In this document: piece by piece, positions 1 to 5,301 of the stretch
Position numbering within the stretch: position 1 is the stretch's first letter
How the letters are laid out: each line of letters starts with the position of its first letter
Source: Candidatus Cloacimonadota bacterium
Lineage (GTDB): Bacteria; Cloacimonadota; Cloacimonadia; Cloacimonadales; TCS61
NCBI GenBank assembly: GCA_014382915.1
Contig: JACNIV010000059.1
Location: 1-6,294, forward strand
Direction: 5' to 3'
DNA: 6,294 nt
The notes under the pieces: model-generated
Seen by the model: the letters and a program-made list of their open reading frames with translations, nothing else
Told to the model about the DNA's origin: nothing
The model's database searches: none
Translations under genes and position numbers: made by a program

Positions 1-546
1 GTAGGTGGTTTTAAGTCAACACCTGATCATGATTTCTGGCTTATAAAAACGGATAGAAATGGAAACCTGGAATGGGAACAGACTTATGATTTGGGAATAG
101 ATCAGGTTAAAGAAATACGTAAAACTTCTGATAACGGCTATATTTTAGCAGGTACAACACATTCGTTTAGTGGGGAAAATTTGGATTTTTGGCTTGTTAA
201 AACCGATTCCCTGGGAAATGAAGAGTGGAATCAAACTTATGGTGGGAATGAATATGAGTTTGCAAATTCTGTAATACAGGACTATGATAATGGATACCTT
301 GTCACAGGGGGTACATTTTCTTTTGGTTCTGGTCTTGAAGATATATGGTTAATCAAAACTGATGAATTTGGAAATATGCAATGGGATATATTCTTTGGAG
401 AAGAAGATAATTATGAAACTGCAATATCAATGCAATTAACTTCAGATGGTAATTATATTTTAGCTGGAAATGTTAATACTAATGAGGTTGGTTCAAAAGA
501 TTTATTACTAATAAAAATTGGTCAGAATTTATACATTGAAGATTAG
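1..546 (+). CDS. Repeat-built beta-propeller-like secreted protein, C-terminal part (5' end outside window)
   Basis: The frame is open from base 1 to the TAG at 544-546, giving the last 181 residues of a longer protein. I see a repeat of about 51-53 residues. A strand motif of the type D-[FI]-W-L-[IV]-K-T-D-x-x-GN-x-x-W begins at residues 11, 62 and 114, with a final shorter copy (DLLLIKI) at 167. Between them lie NGY-[IL]-[LV]-[AT]-G segments at about 45-51, 97-103 and 149-156. Repeats of this kind are usually read as blades of a beta-propeller in exported proteins of FCB-group bacteria and some archaea; the specific ligand or role is unknown. The signal peptide would lie upstream and cannot be seen. 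The protein ends right after the last repeat, with no obvious C-terminal sorting tail. Its stop overlaps the stop of convergent nfo, and no terminator separates them. Export and propeller fold are inferred from the repeat type. Confidence 0.8.
   Translation, partial: VGGFKSTPDHDFWLIKTDRNGNLEWEQTYDLGIDQVKEIRKTSDNGYILAGTTHSFSGENLDFWLVKTDSLGNEEWNQTYGGNEYEFANSVIQDYDNGYLVTGGTFSFGSGLEDIWLIKTDEFGNMQWDIFFGEEDNYETAISMQLTSDGNYILAGNVNTNEVGSKDLLLIKIGQNLYIED
31..522 (+). repeat. Degenerate protein-level tandem repeat, about 51-53 codons per unit
   Basis: The conserved strand motif is encoded at about 31-87, 184-246, 340-399 and 499-522, so starts are 153-159 bases apart. The copies have diverged at DNA level and are recognisable mainly as protein. 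The last copy keeps only D-x-L-L-I-K and lacks the GN-x-x-W half, as expected if it is the final strand closing a propeller. Confidence 0.75.
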
Positions 547-1388
547 CATTTAATTAATTCATACAGCAACTTAATTTCATCAGCCCAGATTTCTGAATTG
601 GGTGTTTCCAATATAAGTGGAATATCATCAAAACGTTTATCATTCATCAGCAAGCGAAAAGCATCTAAGCCAATCAACCCTTTACCTATGCTTTCGTGTC
701 TATCTACATTAGTACCCAAGTCTTTCTTGCTGTCGTTCAAGTGCAAACCTTTCAGGTAGTTGAAGCCAATAATTTTTTCAAAATCTGAAAACGTTTTTTC
801 AAAGGTATCTTTAGTACGGATATCATACCCCGCTGTAAATGCGTGACAGGTATCATAACAAACACCAACTCTGGTTTTATCTTTTACATGTTTTATGATG
901 AAAGCAAGATGCTCGAATGTGTATCCCACATTATTTCCCTGTCCGGCTGTTATCTCGATAATAGCCGACACATTTTGAGTTTTGCTTAATGCAATGTTAA
1001 CGGAATCAGCCACAGTTTTAAGACAGGCTTCTTCGGAAAATTGACCCAGGTGACTGCCCGGATGGAAATTCAAGTAGGGCAAACCAAGCTGTTCACATCT
1101 TTGCATCTCATCCAGGAAAGCTGTTCGTGATCTATTCAGTTTTTCCGGTTCCGGATGTCCCAGGTTTATTAAATATCCATCATGCGGCATAATATGTTCA
1201 GGCTTGTAGCCTTCCTTTTTCATGTTTTCTCTGAACAACTTTATATTATCTTTTGTTAGTGGTTTGGAATACCATTGCCGCTGATTCTTAGTGAACATGG
1301 CAAATGCTTTTGCTCCAATTTCCCTGGCGTTCAAAGGAGCATTTTCCACTCCACCGCCAATGCTTATATGTGCTCCAATATATTTCAT
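543..1388 (-). CDS. nfo: Endonuclease IV (deoxyribonuclease IV, AP endonuclease)
   Basis: This is a cytoplasmic DNA-repair enzyme that cuts the backbone 5' of abasic sites and removes 3' blocking groups in base-excision repair. The 281-residue product is full length (E. coli Nfo has 285) and aligns without gaps through the core. It shares stretches such as [19 protein letters not shown] and [11 protein letters not shown]. All nine trinuclear zinc ligands known for E. coli Nfo are present at the same numbers: H69, H109, E145, D179, H182, H216, D229, H231 and E261. The fold is therefore the AP-endonuclease-2 TIM barrel. The ATG is preceded by AAGGA at 1395-1399, six bases away and inside the end of the upstream GNAT gene. 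That gene stops two bases before, so the pair is probably one transcript with coupled translation. The TAA (545-543) overlaps the stop of the convergent repeat-protein gene. Identity is close to certain; the precise lesions processed in this organism are inferred. Confidence 0.97.
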   Translation of the reverse strand: MKYIGAHISIGGGVENAPLNAREIGAKAFAMFTKNQRQWYSKPLTKDNIKLFRENMKKEGYKPEHIMPHDGYLINLGHPEPEKLNRSRTAFLDEMQRCEQLGLPYLNFHPGSHLGQFSEEACLKTVADSVNIALSKTQNVSAIIEITAGQGNNVGYTFEHLAFIIKHVKDKTRVGVCYDTCHAFTAGYDIRTKDTFEKTFSDFEKIIGFNYLKGLHLNDSKKDLGTNVDRHESIGKGLIGLDAFRLLMNDKRFDDIPLILETPNSEIWADEIKLLYELIKC

Positions 1389-1390
1389 AT

Positions 1391-1855
1391 TTATTCCTTC
1401 AACAGTATTTCCTCAAAGAGTATATAATTAGTCTTTTTCATTCCTAATGACAGATATCCTTTTTGAGCGATTTCATTTTCTTGATCCACATAGAGCCGGA
1501 AACCACAAACCTTTGAATTTTCTGTAGCCATAATTTTAATATGTTCATACATTTTTGAATAGATCCCACAATGTCGATGTTCCGGATGAATGTAAACACT
1601 TTGTATCCACCAGAAAATTCCGTTGTGCCAATCACTCCATTCGGTGGTTATCATCAGGCAGCCCACAACTTTGTTATTCAGCTCTGCAACAACATAAAAT
1701 CCAAGTTCCGGTTTTTTTAATACAGATTTTACACCCTGAAGAATAACTTCTGGATCCAGGATTTTATCTTCGGTTTCCAATGCCATTGCTCTATTAAATT
1801 CTGCAATCGCACTGGCATCTTTTAAACTTGCAATTCGTATCTTCATATTGTCCAT
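1391..1855 (-). CDS. GNAT-family N-acetyltransferase
   Basis: This is a 154-residue single-domain GNAT protein expected to transfer an acetyl group from acetyl-CoA to an amine; the substrate cannot be read from sequence. The N-terminus ([16 protein letters not shown]) is the usual first strand and helix. The central strand and acetyl-CoA loop are at about 85-99, [15 protein letters not shown], fitting the R-x-x-G-x-[GAY] pattern with R94 and G97. A block N127..A130..Y134..LGM at the C-terminal side is typical of motif B, where the Tyr is often the general acid. The preceding [16 protein letters not shown] stretch (about 73-88) points to a widespread subfamily of small uncharacterised acetyltransferases. 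The ATG at 1855 has GGAG seven bases upstream, which favours it over the internal ATG at 1846. The gene runs directly into nfo with a two-base gap. A role in DNA repair would be inference from position only. Confidence 0.9.
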   Translation of the reverse strand: MDNMKIRIASLKDASAIAEFNRAMALETEDKILDPEVILQGVKSVLKKPELGFYVVAELNNKVVGCLMITTEWSDWHNGIFWWIQSVYIHPEHRHCGIYSKMYEHIKIMATENSKVCGFRLYVDQENEIAQKGYLSLGMKKTNYILFEEILLKE

Positions 1856-1868
1856 TTTTTATCTCCAA

Positions 1869-1900
1869 ATTTATATAATGGAAAAATGAGATAACAGAAA
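1869..1900 (-). promoter_or_regulatory. Candidate weak promoter for the GNAT-nfo unit
   Basis: On the minus strand a TATATA hexamer lies about 20 bases upstream of the GNAT Shine-Dalgarno site, with TTTCTG 17 bases further upstream as a poor -35. A promoter is expected here because the PpiD-like gene upstream ends in a strong terminator. The hexamers themselves are weak matches in AT-rich sequence. Confidence 0.25.
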
Positions 1901-1920
1901 AAGAAGGCAAGATTTTTCAT

Positions 1921-1957
1921 TAATAATAAAAAAAGCGGATGGCTCTCATCCGCTTTT
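1921..1957 (-). terminator. Intrinsic terminator of the PpiD-like gene
   Basis: A perfect 11-bp inverted repeat (AAAAGCGGATG at 1931-1941 and CATCCGCTTTT at 1947-1957) encloses a 5-base loop. Read on the minus strand, the stem is followed by a T-rich tract, TTTTTTTATTATTA. It begins 21 bases after the stop codon at 1979, the normal place for rho-independent termination, and separates this gene from GNAT-nfo. Confidence 0.9.
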
Positions 1958-1978
1958 ATTTATATCTTTTAGGTAAAT

Positions 1979-3760
1979 TTAATTTCCAAAAAACTCTGCT
2001 CTGTTATCTAAGATCTCAGCTTTTTCTGTAAGATCTTTAAACCAAACGTTCAAGTGTTCATTCTCGGAATTGATCTGTTCTTCCTCCAAGAGCTTGTCCT
2101 TTTCTGCTTCAAATTTTTCCATATCCGGCTTTATGCGATCTTTTATAAAGGCAATATATGCACCAAATTCACCTTTTACCAGACCGGTGTATTCATCTGC
2201 TTCTTTTTTCAGGATCTCTTCATTAAGAACAGGATCGTTCCTCAAACCGGAGATAGTTTTTTTCAACGTTACATCCGGAGCTTCGATGATCTTCCATCCA
2301 TCTTTTTCAGCAGCAGCCATATATGAATCCGGTTGATTTGCCTGTATGAATTCTTCCGCTTTTTGAGTTACTTCTGCAAGTTTCTTTTCGTTTGCGAGGT
2401 CTCGTTTTATGCGTGCTTCCACTTCACTGAATTCCTGGTAATGGATGCCCACTTTATAAGAAAGTTCAGCTATAATGAAATCACCACTTTTGATCTTTAC
2501 AGGTTCGTGCAGCTTCCCGACCTTATTTTCGAAGGCAAATCGGATCATTTCTTCTTCCCGTCCTATTCCGCCGATAAAGCTGGCGTTTTCGTAAAACTCA
2601 CGGGTTTCAGTAATTTCGTAAGAAAGGTCTTCTGCAGATTTCTCAATCCCGGTTTTTTTGGCTTTCTCGTAAAGATCCCAGGCTAATACATCTAAATTTT
2701 GTTTTGTTGCTTCAGAAGGATCTACTTTAAATAAAATGTGACTTGCCTGAATTTCTTCTTCACCCTGCTCGTTTTTTCTGCTACCGAATACTTTGATGAT
2801 ATGCCAGCCAAACTGGGTGATAACAGGTTCACTGATCTCACCATTTTTCAAAGAAAATGCAACATCTTCAAATTCCTTTACCATCCTGCCCCTGGCAAAC
2901 CAGCCCAGATCACCACCTTGTGGAGCGGACGGACCCTGCGAAAAAGTGATAGCTGTCTGGGCAAAATCCGCACCGTTTATTAAGAGGATGTAGACAGAAT
3001 CTATTTTGGTTTTTGCTATTTGCTTATCCGCTTCGCTTGTTTTCAGCTTGATATTAACATATTTGTATTTGCATGCCGGATCTTTTTTATAATCTTCCTT
3101 ATGATCTTCATAGTACTGTTGTAATTCTTCTTCAGTGTTTTCTTTTTCTTCGATGCTATTAAGATCAAAATAAATAACAGAAGCAACTGCTTTGTCATTC
3201 TCTTCGATATATTTTTCTTCCATATCTTCTTCGGTAACTGTAACTTCTGCTTTAACATCTTCGTATAGTTTTTCATAGGGAAGATTAGCACGGATCCGAG
3301 CTTCCACCCAGGCAGCAAATTCAGGATTTTCCAAAAGTACTTCTTCATATTTTTCGTAATCAAATACACCATCGGTCTGGAAATCGGGAATAGATTTGAT
3401 ATCATCCGAGGGTTTTTTCAATTTTTCCACGACATCATCATTGGTAATTTTAATATGCCGTTTCTTGATCTCTTTATTAAACAATATCTGCTGAACAAGA
3501 TTGGTCCAGGTTTGTTCATTAATTTCCTCTGCTGTTTTTTCATCGATCTCTTTTTCGGGATTTTGCTGGGCATAGTTTGTATATGCATTCTTCAAATATT
3601 CGCGGTATTCTTCAGGGTAGATTTTCTGCCCGGCGATCAAACCCACAAAAGGCTTCTTAATGAAAATGCTGCTAATCCCACCGATAGCCATGGATAGGAT
3701 GAATACAGATGCGATCACAATAATAATCCAGGATGCGTGTCTTCTCATTCCTTCAAACAT
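1979..3760 (-). CDS. Membrane-anchored PpiD/SurA-like peptidyl-prolyl isomerase (parvulin) folding factor
   Basis: The 593-residue product matches the PpiD layout (E. coli PpiD has 623). A short basic N-terminus (MRRHAS) precedes one membrane helix at about 10-33. The rest should lie in the periplasm: a SurA_N-like helical region (about 40-175), a parvulin domain (about 230-325), a second degenerate parvulin-like domain (about 336-435) and a charged helical C-terminus. Domain 1 shows the parvulin signature ([18 protein letters not shown], then DLGWF) and the C-terminal GWH (H320). It has Asn (N236) where active parvulins usually have the His of ASHIL. Domain 2 has ASHIL (H341) but no closing His. 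The role is probably chaperoning newly exported proteins at the translocon; isomerase activity is uncertain. I start at the ATG at 3760 because GGAGGA lies just upstream. An in-frame TTG at 3775 would put that site inside the gene. Transcription is divergent from rpsU and ends at the 1921-1957 terminator. Confidence 0.9.
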   Translation of the reverse strand: MFEGMRRHASWIIIVIASVFILSMAIGGISSIFIKKPFVGLIAGQKIYPEEYREYLKNAYTNYAQQNPEKEIDEKTAEEINEQTWTNLVQQILFNKEIKKRHIKITNDDVVEKLKKPSDDIKSIPDFQTDGVFDYEKYEEVLLENPEFAAWVEARIRANLPYEKLYEDVKAEVTVTEEDMEEKYIEENDKAVASVIYFDLNSIEEKENTEEELQQYYEDHKEDYKKDPACKYKYVNIKLKTSEADKQIAKTKIDSVYILLINGADFAQTAITFSQGPSAPQGGDLGWFARGRMVKEFEDVAFSLKNGEISEPVITQFGWHIIKVFGSRKNEQGEEEIQASHILFKVDPSEATKQNLDVLAWDLYEKAKKTGIEKSAEDLSYEITETREFYENASFIGGIGREEEMIRFAFENKVGKLHEPVKIKSGDFIIAELSYKVGIHYQEFSEVEARIKRDLANEKKLAEVTQKAEEFIQANQPDSYMAAAEKDGWKIIEAPDVTLKKTISGLRNDPVLNEEILKKEADEYTGLVKGEFGAYIAFIKDRIKPDMEKFEAEKDKLLEEEQINSENEHLNVWFKDLTEKAEILDNRAEFFGN

Positions 3761-3766
3761 TATAAT

Positions 3767-3773
3767 TTCCTCC
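3767..3773 (-). promoter_or_regulatory. Shine-Dalgarno site of the PpiD-like gene
   Basis: On the minus strand, GGAGGA is followed within about seven bases by the ATG at 3760-3758. This fixes the start at 3760 instead of the upstream in-frame TTG at 3775, whose own upstream sequence shows no such site. Confidence 0.8.
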
Positions 3774-3782
3774 AAGAAATCA

Positions 3783-3818
3783 ATACATTTTAATTTTGGT
3801 GCAATAACTAAAATGTAT
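3783..3818. repeat. 10-bp perfect inverted repeat in the leader of the PpiD-like gene
   Basis: ATACATTTTA at 3783-3792 is exactly complementary to TAAAATGTAT at 3809-3818, with 16 bases between. In the minus-strand transcript it would form an AT-only-closing hairpin ending about 20 bases before the start codon. As DNA it could instead be a spaced operator. The AT-rich composition means it could also be chance. Confidence 0.4.
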
Positions 3819-3849
3819 GATATTTAAACAAGTTTTTTTTCTACTTTCT

Positions 3850-3877
3850 ATTAGAATAAAATATTTTTGATAATCAA
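3850..3877 (-). promoter_or_regulatory. Candidate promoter of the PpiD-like gene
   Basis: On the minus strand, TTGATT (3877-3872) and TCTAAT (3855-3850) are separated by 16 bases, a 4/6 and a 5/6 match to sigma-70 type hexamers. Transcription would begin near 3843, giving a leader of about 80 bases that contains the 3783-3818 inverted repeat. Its -35 overlaps that of a candidate promoter pointing the other way. Confidence 0.35.
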
Positions 3878-3896
3878 GCATATTAATAATTAATAT
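3867..3896 (+). promoter_or_regulatory. Candidate distal promoter of rpsU-yqeY
   Basis: TTGATA (3867-3872, 5/6) is followed after 18 bases by TAATAT (3891-3896, 4/6). The -35 sits in the palindrome TTGAT-A-ATCAA (3867-3877), which also supplies the candidate minus-strand -35. Confidence is limited because the whole interval is AT-rich. Confidence 0.3.
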
Positions 3897-3926
3897 ATTT
3901 TATTAAAAAACTATTATATTTCACAC

Positions 3927-3955
3927 TTGACAATTAAAGCTGATTTTTGATTTTT
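3927..3955 (+). promoter_or_regulatory. Candidate proximal promoter of rpsU-yqeY with consensus -35
   Basis: TTGACA at 3927-3932 is a perfect -35 hexamer. Sixteen to eighteen bases downstream there is only T-rich sequence (GATTTT or ATTTTT at 3949-3955), a poor -10. Transcription would start near 3962, leaving just enough leader to contain the Shine-Dalgarno site. Confidence 0.35.
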
Positions 3956-3972
3956 GAAAATCACTTTAAATA

Positions 3973-3982
3973 AAGGGGGTGA
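3973..3982 (+). promoter_or_regulatory. Unusually strong Shine-Dalgarno site of rpsU
   Basis: AAGGGGGTGA matches the ideal anti-Shine-Dalgarno complement AAGGAGGTGA at nine of ten positions, and the tenth can form a G-U pair. The spacer to the GTG at 3989 is a normal six bases from the end of the match, or nine from the G run. This is the longest match of any gene in the window and supports the GTG start. Confidence 0.85.
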
Positions 3983-3988
3983 ATTTTA

Positions 3989-4201
3989 GTGCCGAAAGTT
4001 ATAGCCAAAGAAGGTGAAGCTTTTCAGATAACTTTACGCAGGTTCAAAAAATCCTGTGAAAAAGCAGGTCTTCTTTCCGATATAAAAAAAAATAACTATT
4101 ATGAAAAACCAAGTATTGCTCGCAGGAAAAAGGAAAAAGAAGCCCGCAGAAAAGCAATTAAACTGCAACGCAAGCAGAGACGTTCAGGTAGGACTTATTA
4201 A
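3989..4201 (+). CDS. rpsU: 30S ribosomal protein bS21
   Basis: This 70-residue, strongly basic protein of the small ribosomal subunit sits near the 3' end of 16S rRNA and helps mRNA recruitment. The family features are clear: the N-terminal strand and helix EGEAFQITLRRFKKSCEKAG, then the SIARRKKEKEARRKA helix ending in a Lys/Arg-rich tail. Length matches the family (E. coli bS21 has 71). The start is GTG, supported by the Shine-Dalgarno site at 3973-3982. The yqeY ATG follows the TAA with no gap, so the two are one operon, as also seen in Bacillus. The gene is transcribed divergently from the PpiD-like gene. Autoregulation through the strong ribosome-binding site is possible but is inference. 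Confidence 0.96.
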   Translation: MPKVIAKEGEAFQITLRRFKKSCEKAGLLSDIKKNNYYEKPSIARRKKEKEARRKAIKLQRKQRRSGRTY

Positions 4202-4642
4202 ATGATCTCTAAGATCGAAGAAGATATTATACAAGCTCTTCGCGAAAAAGATAAAGATCGTTTAACTGTTCTTCGTTCTCTCAAATCTGCTGTTCAATAC
4301 CAGCAGATAGAACTTGGAAGAGAGTTAGAAGAAAAAGAGATCATCGCAGTTCTTGCAGGTCAGGTTAAGAGCAGGCAGCAGGCAATAGAACTTTATCTAC
4401 GGGGGAATCGTCCTGAATTGGCAGAAAAGGAAACACGTGAGATCGAGATCATTAATTTCTATCTGCCCCAAAAGATGCCTGAAGCAGAAATAGAAGTGGA
4501 AGTTAATAAAGCTATCACCGAACTAAATGCATCCTCCATGAAAGATATGGGTCTGGTAATGAAAGCCATGAAAGAAAAACTTGGTAACCGGATCGATGGA
4601 AAGAAATTAAGCGAAATTGTAAGAAATAAATTACAAGGTTAA
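4202..4642 (+). CDS. yqeY: YqeY family protein (GatB/YqeY domain)
   Basis: The 146-residue product is full length for the family (about 148 in B. subtilis). The N-terminal half is a helical bundle (LTVLRSLKSAVQYQQIE at 21-37, then EKEIIAVLAGQVKSRQQAIE at about 44-63). The C-terminal half carries the conserved LPQKMPEAEIE (88-98) and KDMGLVMKAMKEKLGNRIDG (114-133) blocks. The C-terminal domain resembles the tail domain of the GatB subunit of tRNA amidotransferase, which binds tRNA, so tRNA-related function is often suggested; no activity is firmly established. The ATG abuts the rpsU stop. AGGTAGGA at 4186-4193 inside rpsU gives a plausible Shine-Dalgarno site eight bases away, so translation is probably coupled. 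The terminator at 4678-4701 closes the operon. Confidence 0.93.
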   Translation: MISKIEEDIIQALREKDKDRLTVLRSLKSAVQYQQIELGRELEEKEIIAVLAGQVKSRQQAIELYLRGNRPELAEKETREIEIINFYLPQKMPEAEIEVEVNKAITELNASSMKDMGLVMKAMKEKLGNRIDGKKLSEIVRNKLQG

Positions 4643-4677
4643 GTTTAAATTTGAAGCAATAAAACGTTGAATTTCGT

Positions 4678-4701
4678 GGGGAGATTTATCTCCCCTTTTT
4701 T
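4678..4701 (+). terminator. Intrinsic terminator of the rpsU-yqeY operon
   Basis: GGGGAGA (4678-4684) and TCTCCCC (4689-4695) form a GC-rich stem with a four-base TTTA loop, followed by six T residues (4696-4701). The flanks (AATTTCGT at 4670-4677 and ACGAATT at 4702-4708) can pair imperfectly and lengthen the stem. It starts 35 bases after the yqeY stop. Confidence 0.92.
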
Positions 4702-4712
4702 ACGAATTGATC

Positions 4713-4718
4713 TATATT
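4713..4718 (+). promoter_or_regulatory. Possible -10 element for cvpA-mutS2
   Basis: TATATT (5/6 to TATAAT) lies 28 bases before the cvpA start. The position 17 bases upstream falls in the terminator stem and shows no -35 hexamer, so this is a weak call. Read-through from the terminator is the alternative way to express cvpA-mutS2. Confidence 0.2.
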
Positions 4719-4740
4719 ATCCTGTTATAAAGGATGGAGA

Positions 4741-5301
4741 ATGAATATTCTTGATATTATTCTGGGAGTTTTCCTGTTGATCTTGATGTTCAACGGATTG
4801 CTGAAAGGTTTTATTAAAAGCGTTATCGGTCTTCTGGGATTGGTGGTGATTGTTTTTTTTATAGCCAAGACAGGTCATTTGGTTAAAGCTTTGCTTATCA
4901 CAAAGCTTGAAATAGGTGAGGTACTGGCAACGATATTGTCTTATATCCTTATTGCTCTTATTATCACTATCGTTGCTAAGAGCGTCATTAAAATTTTACA
5001 CATCATAGTTGATTTCCTTCGCCTTAACTGGTTGAATAAACTATTGGGAACTTTATTCGGGCTTTTCAACGGTGCTCTTATAATCGCCATTATTATTCTC
5101 CTATTGAATATCTCTCCCCTGGAATCGACAATACGCAAAGGAACTTCGATTTCGCGGATTATTACCACGATCAGGGCGATAACCGATAAAATTGAGACCG
5201 ATTATCCCCATATACAGAAATTGAAGAAACCGCTTCAAGAGAAGATGAAAAAAGTCGAAGAGGAAATCGACGAAAAATTTAAAGACGCAATGATTGATTA
5301 A
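4741..5301 (+). CDS. CvpA family inner-membrane protein
   Basis: The 186-residue protein has four predicted membrane helices at about 3-20, 26-43, 61-79 and 102-123. A cytoplasmic Lys/Glu-rich helical tail (about 145-184) follows. The family pattern is visible: DIILGVFLLILMFNGLLKGF at the start, GLLGL in helix 2, and LNKLLGTLFGLFNGALI leading into helix 4. The CvpA family is named for a protein needed for colicin V production in E. coli; its biochemical function is unresolved, so no activity is assigned. AGGATGGAG (4731-4739) is the Shine-Dalgarno region directly before the ATG. The TAA shares its last base with the ATG of mutS2, so the two are translationally coupled. In B. subtilis a CvpA homologue (yshB) is near mutS2 with polX between; here polX is absent from the junction. 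Confidence 0.88.
   Translation: MNILDIILGVFLLILMFNGLLKGFIKSVIGLLGLVVIVFFIAKTGHLVKALLITKLEIGEVLATILSYILIALIITIVAKSVIKILHIIVDFLRLNWLNKLLGTLFGLFNGALIIAIIILLLNISPLESTIRKGTSISRIITTIRAITDKIETDYPHIQKLKKPLQEKMKKVEEEIDEKFKDAMID

Noticed and set aside
549..560. TTAATTAA palindrome near the nfo stop as a terminator or site
   Set aside because: It lies inside the nfo coding sequence (codons for ELIK), is only eight bases and is AT-only, so it has no terminator character.
1444..1746. Open frames of 63 codons on both strands within the acetyltransferase gene
   Set aside because: They are out-of-frame shadows of the GNAT coding sequence.
2054..2993. Several plus-strand open frames of 66-117 codons opposite the PpiD-like gene
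   Set aside because: They lie antisense to a well-supported conserved gene, are rich in Phe, Ser and Cys as expected for complements of Lys/Glu-rich coding sequence, and have no recognisable domain.
3043..3405. A 120-codon minus-strand frame inside the PpiD-like gene
   Set aside because: It is a shifted frame of the same strand, dominated by Lys and Ile, with no family features.
3761..3775. Extension of the PpiD-like protein to an in-frame TTG at 3775, giving 598 residues
   Set aside because: The extension would place the GGAGGA ribosome-binding site inside the gene, while the ATG at 3760 is correctly spaced from it.
4723..4731. TG-T-TATAAA as an extended -10 promoter for cvpA
   Set aside because: Transcription would begin only a few bases before the ATG and exclude the Shine-Dalgarno site at 4731-4739.
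4941..5168. Minus-strand frame of 75 codons within cvpA
   Set aside because: It is antisense to the transmembrane region of cvpA and has no domain or ribosome-binding site support.
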